DNA of 64,000 bases from Epithemia pelagica (Eukaryota > Bacillariophyta > Bacillariophyceae > Surirellales > Surirellaceae). Below, one piece after another: positions 1 to 8,843 of this stretch. The stretch lies in the NCBI GenBank assembly GCA_946965045.2, contig OX337228.1, forward strand, positions 3,472,001-3,536,000. Direction: 5' to 3'. A model generated the notes under the pieces. The model did no database searches and had not been told where the DNA came from. It saw only the letters and a program-made list of their open reading frames with translations. How positions within the stretch are numbered: position 1 is the first letter of the stretch; every line of letters starts with the position of its first letter. Position numbers and translations under genes: made by a program.

Positions 1-32
1 GTGTGGGGAGGCTTCTCACGGATTGTCCAAAG

Positions 33-454
33 ATGGAGCTCGAAGACACAGCATCCGATGAGACATCATCCGATGAAAGTGTAGTGCTTGTTTCAGCACG
101 TGTCAAGCCACAATCAAGTAAAACACAAGAACCTGAGTCGATGGACACTGAATCAGATCCAGAGGAAGAAACTGTTTCAGCTTCGGTGGCAGCTAGAAAA
201 AGAAAAGCAGCAATGCATCAGAAAAAAAAGAAAAAGAAATCATCCCAGAAGAAGGCAAAGAGCATCACAAAGACTCTTCCCAATGTTTCCAATTGCCTGA
301 GGACACCCATTGTGATACAAGACCCCAATACTGGATTGGACATAGACATCACAAAACCACATTCATCAACAGCCAGTCTCTCATTGTCTATCCCTGATTC
401 TCAGAAGACTGCATTATATTGGAATTTTTTTCATTGTGGCCAGAAGGAGATTCA
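33..454 (+). pseudogene. hAT transposase, N-terminal segment
   Basis: This is the first visible part of the hAT transposase. The frame is open from the window edge; the first ATG is at 33, but the protein may begin further left. The segment holds an acidic, serine-rich stretch, then a lysine-rich tract (residues about 60-85) that could be a nuclear localisation signal, then a TALYWNFF stretch that matches the aromatic start of BED zinc fingers. The reading frame is cut at 454 by Copia-1. If one copy of the ATTCA duplication is dropped, the frame continues exactly at 8844, so the gene was intact across this point before insertion. Confidence 0.75.
450..454. repeat. Target-site duplication ATTCA, left copy (Copia-1)
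   Basis: ATTCA directly precedes the left LTR and is repeated at 8839-8843 directly after the right LTR. Five bases is the usual duplication size for Copia integrases. Confidence 0.9.
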
Positions 455-1237
455 TGTTAGAATTCTCACCGTCTATGGTGGTTAGATTCTACATCTCATC
501 GATTCCCCATGTCACATAGCCACGTGCTATCGCATCATGCCCTCTAGCTTCGAGCTATGTTCCCTAGCTTCGCGCTATATCGACCTATATTTCTTCGCAA
601 ATCATGAAAAGTGAGAATAGATTGACGAACTCACTCTCAAGACTAAACTGGGTCGTGCGGTATCACAACGGACATAAATTTGGCCGTTGCTCGGACATTA
701 TACTAACGCCCTAAGCGTACGCGCCCGAAATCATCGAGCGCGCCCAAGCAACATCCGAGCGCTATCGGCATCTATCCGATCCAACGGTCTAAGTATCCCA
801 AGCACGACACACGATCACGCGAGACCATATTTCCATTCCCACAATCTCCAAATTGTCAACAAGCTGCGCGCCATGAAAACAACTATGCCAACCCAAAGCA
901 AGAGCTGTTGACCCTGTATATGTTATCCGCCCACATATACATGTCATATACATCACATGAATCAACTCCAACTATTCCAAACCTGTTGCCGCCAAGAACC
1001 TATGACACATGACCCTTGGCAGGACCGAACATTTCACGTAGACCTATCGTAGTAATCAACACACAATCTAACAATATCACCATTTATCACATCCTCTTTT
1101 GTGTCCCGACTATCCTTCTGATAGACTTCGACTTGCTTGCTTCTCTGACCCTGAGAAGCTTGTATCGGTTGGTGACCTACCTGATTGTCTGCTCTACCGA
1201 GCATCAATGTCCCTACGATTCAGAAAGAATTGTAACA
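455..1237 (+). repeat. Copia-1 left (5') LTR
   Basis: The LTR starts TGTTAGAATTCTCACC and ends GAATTGTAACA, with TGTTA/TAACA as a short terminal inverted repeat. It matches 8056-8838 over its full length. It shares long blocks with the LTRs of Copia-3 (for example CCAACGGTCTAAGTA and CACGATCACGCGAGACC), but the outermost bases differ. Confidence 0.95.
932..958 (+). promoter_or_regulatory. Conserved TATA-rich block in the LTR, candidate core promoter
   Basis: A 27-bp block that begins CACATATACATGT and ends TCACAT is found at the matching place in the Copia-3 LTRs with only two changes (minus strand, 43731-43757 and 51187-51213). Flanking LTR sequence is less well conserved. The TATATAC core and the placement before the better conserved U5-side sequence suggest the transcription start region. 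The same block is at 8533-8559 in the right LTR. Promoter function is inferred. Confidence 0.45.
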
Positions 1238-1251
1238 GATTAACAGTCTCA
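1238..1251 (+). promoter_or_regulatory. Primer-binding site, fits tRNA-Asn anticodon arm
   Basis: GATTAACAGTCTCA follows the LTR with no spacer. The identical 14 bases follow the 5' LTR of Copia-3. It does not resemble the usual TGGTATCAGAGC (initiator tRNA-Met 3' end). Its reverse complement, TGAGACTGTTAATC, reads like the 5' strand plus loop of a tRNA-Asn anticodon arm: stem AGA, loop CTGTTAA with anticodon GTT, stem TCT. Drosophila copia is known to prime from a half-tRNA cut in the anticodon arm; a similar half-tRNA-Asn primer is inferred here. Confidence 0.65.
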
Positions 1252-1273
1252 AAGCTTATTTCCTTGTGGTTTC

Positions 1274-2053
1274 ATGGATACTAACGAGATTATCACTCCT
1301 GTACGACAGATCTATCGAGCCAACCTGCATCCCGGGCAGCCCGATACCCTGGTGCAGCAGGAACTGGTGCCGACGCCGAAGGCAGCCAACACATCGGTCA
1401 ACATCTCCGTCGACAGTTCCAACAGCAACCCATTCGAGACTCCAACCCAGCCTCACGCTCCAATCCCTGCGCCGTTGCTTCGGCCCCCGAGTCCGCCTCG
1501 TCGGTTCGCCCCTTCTCGATCCCGTCGTACCACCCGGTTGATTGCTGATCATATCAAGTACTTCCGCCAACCAACTTGTTCGACCTTCGATCCCGAGATC
1601 ATCCGTGGGGAGACCCAGATCGAACGCCAGTTCCAATCGGTGACCCACATCGTCGATCAAGAAGACATTGACCGTCTGAACGACCAACTTCATCGTTCTC
1701 CGAGGCGTCGCCTCATCTTTGCCGCCCTCTCGGGCAACCCCATCCGTACTGTCCACCTCCGCTTCCTAACCTTCGAGCGCCCAACTGGATACTACAATAC
1801 CATCCACGTCGTGAACGCGACGACTTGCCCTCTGCCTCCTAACGTTGTACGCCTAGATAACTACGTTGCCTACATACACGAGGTCCATACCATCGAGGAC
1901 CATCGTGCAACTATCTACCCTTTGCGTACCGAGGTCGAGAACCACCTGGCTGAAGGTGATACCCCTTCTTCTGTTGCTTGTGCTGCCCCATCTGAGCCTG
2001 GAAGCGACTCTGATCATTCGGAAGAGGGTGAGGATTCAGAGACCGAAGCTTAA
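1274..2053 (+). CDS. Extra 259-residue ORF of Copia-1, unknown function
   Basis: The ORF lies between the primer site and gag-pol, in a different frame from gag-pol. I do not recognise the protein. It has a proline/arginine-rich N-terminal half and a better ordered C-terminal half. An ORF of the same length (259 codons) lies at the same place in Copia-3 (50106-50885, minus) and is collinear: shared pieces include TP-[VI]-R near the N-terminus, RLI..H..YFR, VD.EDI.RL, RFLTF.RP, a TI.VVN.T..PLP stretch, RLD.YV and RATI.PL. The two proteins differ at more than half of their residues yet keep length, frame and motifs, which indicates selection on the protein. No CCHC, protease or envelope-like features, signal peptide or membrane segment are visible. 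It could be a nucleic-acid-binding accessory protein or a detached Gag domain; both are guesses. Confidence 0.75.
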   Translation: MDTNEIITPVRQIYRANLHPGQPDTLVQQELVPTPKAANTSVNISVDSSNSNPFETPTQPHAPIPAPLLRPPSPPRRFAPSRSRRTTRLIADHIKYFRQPTCSTFDPEIIRGETQIERQFQSVTHIVDQEDIDRLNDQLHRSPRRRLIFAALSGNPIRTVHLRFLTFERPTGYYNTIHVVNATTCPLPPNVVRLDNYVAYIHEVHTIEDHRATIYPLRTEVENHLAEGDTPSSVACAAPSEPGSDSDHSEEGEDSETEA

Positions 2054-2109
2054 TTACTCATAGTTAACTCCCGTCCTCTCAAAACCTTTCCAAGACTTAA
2101 ACTCAACGC

Positions 2110-2299
2110 ACATCCGGGTATCCTTGGTCGCACAACACGCCACACATTCCCGTCAAATCGCGAAAATTCGGCGAAAATTTGTTGAAACTCGGCGAAAATT
2201 TGTCGAAATCAACGGAAATTTCCAGGAGTCGCACATCACAACACACATCCGGGTATTACATACGTGGTACATACGTGGCACACGTGGTACATCCGGGTT
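2110..2299 (+). promoter_or_regulatory. Repeated CATCCGGGT and ACGTGG boxes before gag-pol (Copia-1)
   Basis: The 320-bp gap between the extra ORF and gag-pol has three CATCCGGGT[AT] boxes (2110, 2246, 2290) and three ACGTGG boxes (2262, 2273, 2282), the last within CACGTGG. A short GGCGAAAATTTG-type repeat lies between 2158 and 2215. Copia-3 has three CATCCGGGTT boxes and CACGTG in the same interval. This could be an internal promoter for gag-pol or an RNA signal; the function is inferred from conservation only. Confidence 0.5.
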
Positions 2300-2373
2300 C
2301 ACATCACATCACACATTAAATAAACCACATCACACCGCACAATAAATAAACATCGAACCAACCAAATAACACC

Positions 2374-5300
2374 ATGGATCCTCAATCACCCAAGACACCT
2401 ACGACTCCTAAGGGAGAAGATAACCAAGACAATGTCTCGGACACAGACCTATTCGATCACATCATATTTACTGTCTGCCAATTTTTTACCAAAGAAAGGG
2501 CTGACTACTTAATGAAGTGGATGAAATACCATGGTTTTGAGAACATTACCCATGTTATCTCGTATATGCAAACTAATACCGAGGAATCCATGAAGGAACT
2601 GACACAATACAAGGTCAACAAACAGACACATGATCTACAAGGCCCCACAAGACAGCAGATCAAGCTCTTGGCTTATTGGGCCACATACAAGACCAATGAA
2701 ATTCAAGACGAGCTATCCAATAGCGACTGGATGAACCTAACGAGGAAAGAGTTCAACACTTGGAGGATCAACACAGATTTCTCTAAGGGACCACCTAGCC
2801 AAGTCCCAGTCTCGCCAATGAAGTCACCGTCATCTGTGAAATCTGTCAGCACAGTTACTGCCGCATCCCAATCTCAACAAGACCTTACAGCATTCAGAAA
2901 GGGAACTAAGCGCGACGCAACTGCATATGAGGTATTCAAGGATGAACGATACTACGATTCATTCTGGCGTGTATTCAAGACTACAGCTAAGGCTCAAGGC
3001 CTATCCAACGTTCTGAATTTCAAATACACACCACCCCATGATGATGAGTATGCCGAAGAACTTTTTCAAGAGCAACAAGTATTTCTTTACTCCGTTCTTG
3101 TCCGTATCATTCAGACTGACCAAGGTCGAGCCTATGTACGTGAACATGAACATGATGAAGATGCGCGTGCCGTATTGCAGAAGTTACACTCTTTACATAC
3201 CGAATCCGACCTAGCAAAGCGAGAAGTCCTCCGCTTAACCAACTACATTTCCAATCTACGTCTTGACGACACATGGCGCGGAACAACACGTCAATTTCTT
3301 CTACACTTTCAAGAGCAGCTACGTTTGCTAGACAATTTAGTGACATTGTCTGATCGCATCCCTGATCATACCAGGATGACCTTCCTCATGCAAGCTGTAG
3401 AAAAGGTACCTGATCTCCGCCGAGTCAAGATCTTGGATAATGTGGTGAACACCAAATCCGGTGCAAAATCCCTTTGCTATCAATCATACTTCCGTCTCCT
3501 TCTAGACGCAGCTTATGACCATGATCAAGCAACCCAGTCATCTGTTCATAGTCGCCGTCGACATGTCAAACAACATGAATCACTATATGGCCAAGATACA
3601 GATGCTGACATAACCTCACAAGATGATATGGAGTATCATGTCCACAACACCAAAGCGACATCTGAATCTCCATCCTCTTCGTCCAAGGTTAGTCTACCGC
3701 GTGACCTATGGTTCAAACTTTCTGAAGAAGATCGCAAGTTGATCATTGAGTATAACAAGATGATTCAAGCACCTTCATCAACAACACCGAGGACAGTGCA
3801 AACACATGCCCTCGACATTGATCCGGAACCTGATCCTGATCCCAACCAAGTTGCATCTGATGACGACTCACCTGGCGTAGTCCCTGAGCATTCAGATGAT
3901 TCAGATCCGGTTACACAATTTATCAACCAAGCCATGACGACTGATATCAATCACCCGGCAACTGACCTGACTAGTGTTCTTTCTAACGCCAAGTCCAAGA
4001 CAAGCAAGAAGGTTACTTTCAAAGCCAACATGCATAAACAAGCAGGACATGTCCCACGCTATCTGTTTTCCAGGAAATCTACTTTACCAGGGAATCAATT
4101 GATTGACCGTGGTGCTAATGGAGGACTTGCTGGTTCTGACATGCGCATCCTTTCTAAGACTGGCCGTCATATCACTATTGTGGGTATTGATAACCATGAA
4201 CTTACTGGGCTTCCTGTCGTCACATGTGCCGCAAAGTTTGAGACCAATGATGGACCTATTGTCGGCATCTTCAATGAATATGCTTATTATGGGAAGGGCT
4301 TATCTATCCATGCTCCTGGTCAATTCGAGCATTTCGGACTTGCTGTTGATGAACGATCTGTTAAAGTTGATGGTAAACAACGCATCACTACACTTGATGG
4401 TCGTGCCATACCCCTTCACATCAAGGATGGGTTAGCCTACATCCACTCCTTGGGTATCCCCAGCGACGATGACATGGATACCTTACCTCAGATCATCTTC
4501 ACGTCACCCGACACATGGGATCCTGGTGTTCTGGACCATTCGTCTTCTCCCACACCCTCTGACAATGATCCTGATTGGAAACACGTCAAGACTGATGGTA
4601 GTATGTCGAACCATCCATATGACAACTATGGGGAGTACACTGATCGTGTTGTTTGTAACCTCAATCTCCTTTTGGATCTCCCATATGATCATGGACCTGA
4701 CGACGCACCCTTCTTTTCTATCTATGCTGACGCAGAAGGTAATGATCCTACACTTCATGCCTCTGTCCACCGTCGTTACCAGGAAGCGTATGACTGGAAG
4801 AAGTTCCGTCCATTCTTTGGTTGGCAATCTGAAGATGTTATTGCCGATACGTTCAAGCACACTACACGTAATGGTAGCATTACTTTTGACCACGACACCC
4901 TCAAGAAACATTTCAAGGCTCGCAATCCGGTCCTTAATATACCTCGACGTCATGAACCCGTTGCTACTGACTCGGTTTTCTCCGACACCCCTGCTGTTGA
5001 CCATGGCGGTAAAGTCGCACAAATCTTTGTTGGTCGAGATACTCTGGTTACTGATATCTATGGGATCAAGTCGACCAAACAGTTTGTCAATACTCTCCAG
5101 GATAACATCCGGTTTCGTGGTGCCATGGAGACCCTTATCAGTGATGGTGGTTCATCTCTCATCTCTCAAAAGGTCAAAGACATTCTTCGCACTTTGCTTA
5201 TTGCGGATTATCGATCTGAACCTTATCATCAACACCAGAATAAGGCTGAAAACCGTTATCAGACCGTTAAACGTATGACCAACGCTCTCATGAATGCCAC

Positions 5301-8061
5301 TGGTTGCCCTGCCAACACCTGGCTTCTTTGCCTTGAGTATGTCTGTGACTTATTGAACCATACGTCATCACCCACCCACTCCGGTCGCACTCCTCTTGAG
5401 GCTCTCTGCGGTCGCCCACCCGACATTACTCATCTCTTGTTCTTTCCTTTCTGGGATGAGGTTTACTACCGTGTCGACCCCGCTGAACCCAATTCCGGTT
5501 CATATCCATCTTCTTCTGATGAGAAACTTGGCCACTGGGTTGGTTTTGCTCACAACGTTGGTGATTCTTTTACTTGGAAAATTCTCACCCAGGATAACCA
5601 GATAATCTATCGTTCTGCCGTTCGCCGCGTTGAATCCACTACACCTAACCTACGTGTGGATCGACCTTCAGGGGAGGATTCGTCTGAGAAGGATGACAAT
5701 GATAAGCAAGCTGACACTGTCTTCATTCGCAGTGATAGTGAAGATCCATCCAAACCAATGCCCACGATCGATTTTGACGACATGATAGGACGCACATTCC
5801 TATGCGACACAGAAGAAAATGGGGAGCGACACCGTGCACGTGTCATCAAACGAGTCATTGATCTTAATGAAGAAGCAACGAAACAGGAAGAACGTGTCAA
5901 GTACATTTACCGAAAGACAAATTCTGATGTTGATGAGATGATATCCTATAATCAACTCATGGAGTATATCGAACGAGATAACCAAGCTCAAACCTCTGGA
6001 GATAATCTTTTCAGGTTCAGGGATGTCATTGCCCATCAAGGCCCACTGAACACAACTGATCCAGATTACAAGGGGAGCAAATATAATTTGCTTGTTGATT
6101 GGGAAACTGGGGAGACTACCTATGAACCTTTATCACTCATCGCCAATGATGATCCGATCACTGTAGCAATTTATGGAAAGAAACATGGTTTACTCAACGA
6201 ACCTGGATGGAAGCATTTGAAACGTTATGTCAAAACAAGCAAACGTCTCATTCGAGCAGCCAAACAGTCAAGGATTAAACAAGTTCACCATTCCGTCAAG
6301 TATAAGTTTGGATTTCAAGTACCACGCAATTATGAGGAAGCTGTTGCTCTTGATAAACAACATGGCAACACAAAGTGGCAGGATGCAACAGAATTAGAAT
6401 TGTCACAGATCCAGTCCTACAAGACATTCAAGGATTTTGGGAAAGCCATCTTCATTAAAGGGAAAGTATCCAATGCACCTGAAGGATATCATAAGATACG
6501 TGTGCATCTTGTCTTTGACGTAAAACATGATGGACGACATAAAGCAAGACTTGTCGCAGATGGACATCTCACAAAAGAACCTGTTGAGACAATCTATTCA
6601 GGTGTTGTTTCCATTCGCAACCTCCGCATTGCCTTATTCCTGGGTACTTTGAATGACTTGGAAATATGGGGAGCAGATATTGGAAATGCATATCTGGAAG
6701 CCTTGACAGGGGAGAAAATTTTCATTGTCGCAGGACCTGAATTCAAGGAATTAGAAGGTCACATCCTGATTATATACAAGGCACTTTATGGATTGAAGTC
6801 ATCAGGCGCACGCTGGCATGATGTCTTATTCGATGTTTTGACAGACATGGGATTTTCACCAAGCAAAGCAGATCCGGATATCTGGATGAGGAAAGCACCT
6901 GGAGAAGACTGTTACGAATACATTGCCGTATACGTTGATGACTTAGCCATTATTTCTACTGATCCTGGGAATATCTGCAAGATCCTGAAGGAGAAATACA
7001 ACTTCAAACTCAAAGGAGATGGACCTATTGATTTCCATTTGGGATGTTGTTACACCAAGGATTCTGATGGAACATTCGTAGCAGATCCAAGACGCTACAT
7101 TGGTAAGATGATGGACACTTTCGAACGAATCTTCAAGGAGAAACCCAAGAAAGCCAAAACACCTCTTATTGGTGGAGACCATCCTGAATTGGATGATTCT
7201 GAGCTCCTTGATGAAGAAGGTACTAGCCATTTCCAAACTCTGATTGGACAACTCCAATGGGTGATCACTATTGGTCGTTTCGACGTCTTCACCGCTACAA
7301 TGACGCTATCACGCTTTCGTGCTGCTCCGAGGAAAGGACATCTTGATAGAGCCAAGCGTATCTATGGATACCTTGCACATCTCCCAGAAGGCGCAATCAG
7401 ATTTAGGATTGGAGAGCCTGATTATTCAAGTCTTCCTACCCAAGAATTTGATTGGACTCGCACTGTCTATTCGAATGCAAGTGAACGTATTCCTGAAGAC
7501 TGCCCAACACCTCTTGGCCGCTATGTTACCACAACTCATTATGTTGATGCCAATCTCATGCATGACATAGTCACTGGTAAATCCGTCACTGCTGTTCTAC
7601 ATTTGTTGAACGGAACACCTATTGACTGGTACAGCAAGAGACAGAGCACGGTGGAAACTGCTACCTATGGATCCGAGTTTGTGGCTGCAAGGACAGCAAT
7701 AGATCAGATTACAGAATTACGACATTCTCTCCGCTACCTTGGAGTACCTATCCGAGAGCGAAGTTACTTGTACGGAGATAACAGATCTGTTGTGCTCAAT
7801 GCAACCGTTCCTCACTCCATACTATCCAAGAGACACCATCTTCTGTCATACCACCGAGTTCGTGAAGCCATCGCAGCAAAGTATGTTGCATTCTACTGGA
7901 AAGATGGAAAGACCAACCCTGCCGATATCCTTAGCAAACATTGGGATTTCGTATCTATTTGGCCCATGCTCAAGCCATTGTTGTTTTGGAAAGGAGAAGT
8001 TCAAGATCTCAACAAATCCAATGATGACAAGGCTGAAACGACGAGTTGTGGGGAGTGTTAG
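2374..8061 (+). CDS. Copia-1 Gag-Pol polyprotein, 1895 residues
   Basis: A single intact frame encodes all core retrotransposon activities. Gag-like region about 1-480, with no CCHC knuckle but an LWFKLSEEDRKLI segment found in similar form in other diatom Gags. Protease near 579, where LIDRGANGG replaces the usual D[ST]G. Integrase with D about 864 (VATDSVFSD), D about 922 (ISDGG) and E about 957 (NKAENRY). Reverse transcriptase about 1330-1560 with YVDDL near 1520. RNase H about 1720-1870 (THYVDANL, SEFVAA, GDNRSVV, NPADILSK). No clear HHCC finger is seen ahead of the integrase core. The stop codon (8059-8061) is bases 4-6 of the right LTR. ATG at 2374 is preceded by ACC and is the first methionine of the frame. 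About 1895 residues is long for Copia (often 1300-1500). Confidence 0.95.
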   Translation: MDPQSPKTPTTPKGEDNQDNVSDTDLFDHIIFTVCQFFTKERADYLMKWMKYHGFENITHVISYMQTNTEESMKELTQYKVNKQTHDLQGPTRQQIKLLAYWATYKTNEIQDELSNSDWMNLTRKEFNTWRINTDFSKGPPSQVPVSPMKSPSSVKSVSTVTAASQSQQDLTAFRKGTKRDATAYEVFKDERYYDSFWRVFKTTAKAQGLSNVLNFKYTPPHDDEYAEELFQEQQVFLYSVLVRIIQTDQGRAYVREHEHDEDARAVLQKLHSLHTESDLAKREVLRLTNYISNLRLDDTWRGTTRQFLLHFQEQLRLLDNLVTLSDRIPDHTRMTFLMQAVEKVPDLRRVKILDNVVNTKSGAKSLCYQSYFRLLLDAAYDHDQATQSSVHSRRRHVKQHESLYGQDTDADITSQDDMEYHVHNTKATSESPSSSSKVSLPRDLWFKLSEEDRKLIIEYNKMIQAPSSTTPRTVQTHALDIDPEPDPDPNQVASDDDSPGVVPEHSDDSDPVTQFINQAMTTDINHPATDLTSVLSNAKSKTSKKVTFKANMHKQAGHVPRYLFSRKSTLPGNQLIDRGANGGLAGSDMRILSKTGRHITIVGIDNHELTGLPVVTCAAKFETNDGPIVGIFNEYAYYGKGLSIHAPGQFEHFGLAVDERSVKVDGKQRITTLDGRAIPLHIKDGLAYIHSLGIPSDDDMDTLPQIIFTSPDTWDPGVLDHSSSPTPSDNDPDWKHVKTDGSMSNHPYDNYGEYTDRVVCNLNLLLDLPYDHGPDDAPFFSIYADAEGNDPTLHASVHRRYQEAYDWKKFRPFFGWQSEDVIADTFKHTTRNGSITFDHDTLKKHFKARNPVLNIPRRHEPVATDSVFSDTPAVDHGGKVAQIFVGRDTLVTDIYGIKSTKQFVNTLQDNIRFRGAMETLISDGGSSLISQKVKDILRTLLIADYRSEPYHQHQNKAENRYQTVKRMTNALMNATGCPANTWLLCLEYVCDLLNHTSSPTHSGRTPLEALCGRPPDITHLLFFPFWDEVYYRVDPAEPNSGSYPSSSDEKLGHWVGFAHNVGDSFTWKILTQDNQIIYRSAVRRVESTTPNLRVDRPSGEDSSEKDDNDKQADTVFIRSDSEDPSKPMPTIDFDDMIGRTFLCDTEENGERHRARVIKRVIDLNEEATKQEERVKYIYRKTNSDVDEMISYNQLMEYIERDNQAQTSGDNLFRFRDVIAHQGPLNTTDPDYKGSKYNLLVDWETGETTYEPLSLIANDDPITVAIYGKKHGLLNEPGWKHLKRYVKTSKRLIRAAKQSRIKQVHHSVKYKFGFQVPRNYEEAVALDKQHGNTKWQDATELELSQIQSYKTFKDFGKAIFIKGKVSNAPEGYHKIRVHLVFDVKHDGRHKARLVADGHLTKEPVETIYSGVVSIRNLRIALFLGTLNDLEIWGADIGNAYLEALTGEKIFIVAGPEFKELEGHILIIYKALYGLKSSGARWHDVLFDVLTDMGFSPSKADPDIWMRKAPGEDCYEYIAVYVDDLAIISTDPGNICKILKEKYNFKLKGDGPIDFHLGCCYTKDSDGTFVADPRRYIGKMMDTFERIFKEKPKKAKTPLIGGDHPELDDSELLDEEGTSHFQTLIGQLQWVITIGRFDVFTATMTLSRFRAAPRKGHLDRAKRIYGYLAHLPEGAIRFRIGEPDYSSLPTQEFDWTRTVYSNASERIPEDCPTPLGRYVTTTHYVDANLMHDIVTGKSVTAVLHLLNGTPIDWYSKRQSTVETATYGSEFVAARTAIDQITELRHSLRYLGVPIRERSYLYGDNRSVVLNATVPHSILSKRHHLLSYHRVREAIAAKYVAFYWKDGKTNPADILSKHWDFVSIWPMLKPLLFWKGEVQDLNKSNDDKAETTSCGEC
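8048..8055 (+). other. Polypurine tract of Copia-1
   Basis: GTGGGGAG ends exactly at the first base of the right LTR; the same GTGGGGAG precedes the 3' LTR of Copia-3. This is the expected plus-strand primer position. Confidence 0.8.
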
Positions 8062-8838
8062 AATTCTCACCGTCTATGGTGGTTAGATTCTACATCTCAT
8101 CGATTCCCCATGTCACATAGCCACGTGCTATCGCATCATGCCCTCTAGCTTCGAGCTATGTTCCCTAGCTTCGCGCTATATCGACCTATATTTCTTCGCA
8201 AATCATGAAAAGTGAGAATAGATTGACGAACTCACTCTCAAGACTAAACTGGGTCGTGCGGTATCACAACGGACATAAATTTGGCCGTTGCTCGGACATT
8301 ATACTAACGCCCTAAGCGTACGCGCCCGAAATCATCGAGCGCGCCCAAGCAACATCCGAGCGCTATCGGCATCTATCCGATCCAACGGTCTAAGTATCCC
8401 AAGCACGACACACGATCACGCGAGACCATATTTCCATTCCCACAATCTCCAAATTGTCAACAAGCTGCGCGCCATGAAAACAACTATGCCAACCCAAAGC
8501 AAGAGCTGTTGACCCTGTATATGTTATCCGCCCACATATACATGTCATATACATCACATGAATCAACTCCAACTATTCCAAACCTGTTGCCGCCAAGAAC
8601 CTATGACACATGACCCTTGGCAGGACCGAACATTTCACGTAGACCTATCGTAGTAATCAACACACAATCTAACAATATCACCATTTATCACATCCTCTTT
8701 TGTGTCCCGACTATCCTTCTGATAGACTTCGACTTGCTTGCTTCTCTGACCCTGAGAAGCTTGTATCGGTTGGTGACCTACCTGATTGTCTGCTCTACCG
8801 AGCATCAATGTCCCTACGATTCAGAAAGAATTGTAACA
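8056..8838 (+). repeat. Copia-1 right (3') LTR
   Basis: Same 783 bp as 455-1237, offset 7601, no difference seen. Its first six bases TGTTAG supply the gag-pol stop codon. It is followed by the ATTCA duplication at 8839-8843. Confidence 0.95.
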
Positions 8839-8843
8839 ATTCA

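Larger units (their letters stand above)
455..8838 (+). mobile_element. Copia-1: full-length Ty1/Copia LTR retrotransposon (diatom CoDi-like)
   Basis: Complete 8384-bp element with two 783-bp LTRs, a primer-binding site, an extra upstream ORF, one uninterrupted gag-pol ORF, a polypurine tract and a 5-bp target duplication (ATTCA). The pol order protease, integrase, reverse transcriptase, RNase H defines Copia. I found no difference between the LTRs by eye, and the ORFs in each LTR translate identically at a constant offset of 7601, so the insertion is young and possibly active. It sits inside a hAT transposase, in the sense orientation. Confidence 0.95.

Noticed and set aside
687-911. Short ORFs in the Copia-1 LTRs (687-911, 789-971, 1016-1243 and their copies at 8288-8844).
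   Set aside because: They are short, overlap on both strands and are repeated only because the LTR is.
1238-1251. Primer site as the usual initiator tRNA-Met 3' end.
   Set aside because: It lacks TGGTATCAGAGC or a TGG start; the anticodon-arm fit is much better.
4469-5278. Long alternative frames inside gag-pol (for example 4469-5278 and 47405-47758).
   Set aside because: They lie within catalytic pol domains in the main frame and have odd composition; shadows of the real gene.
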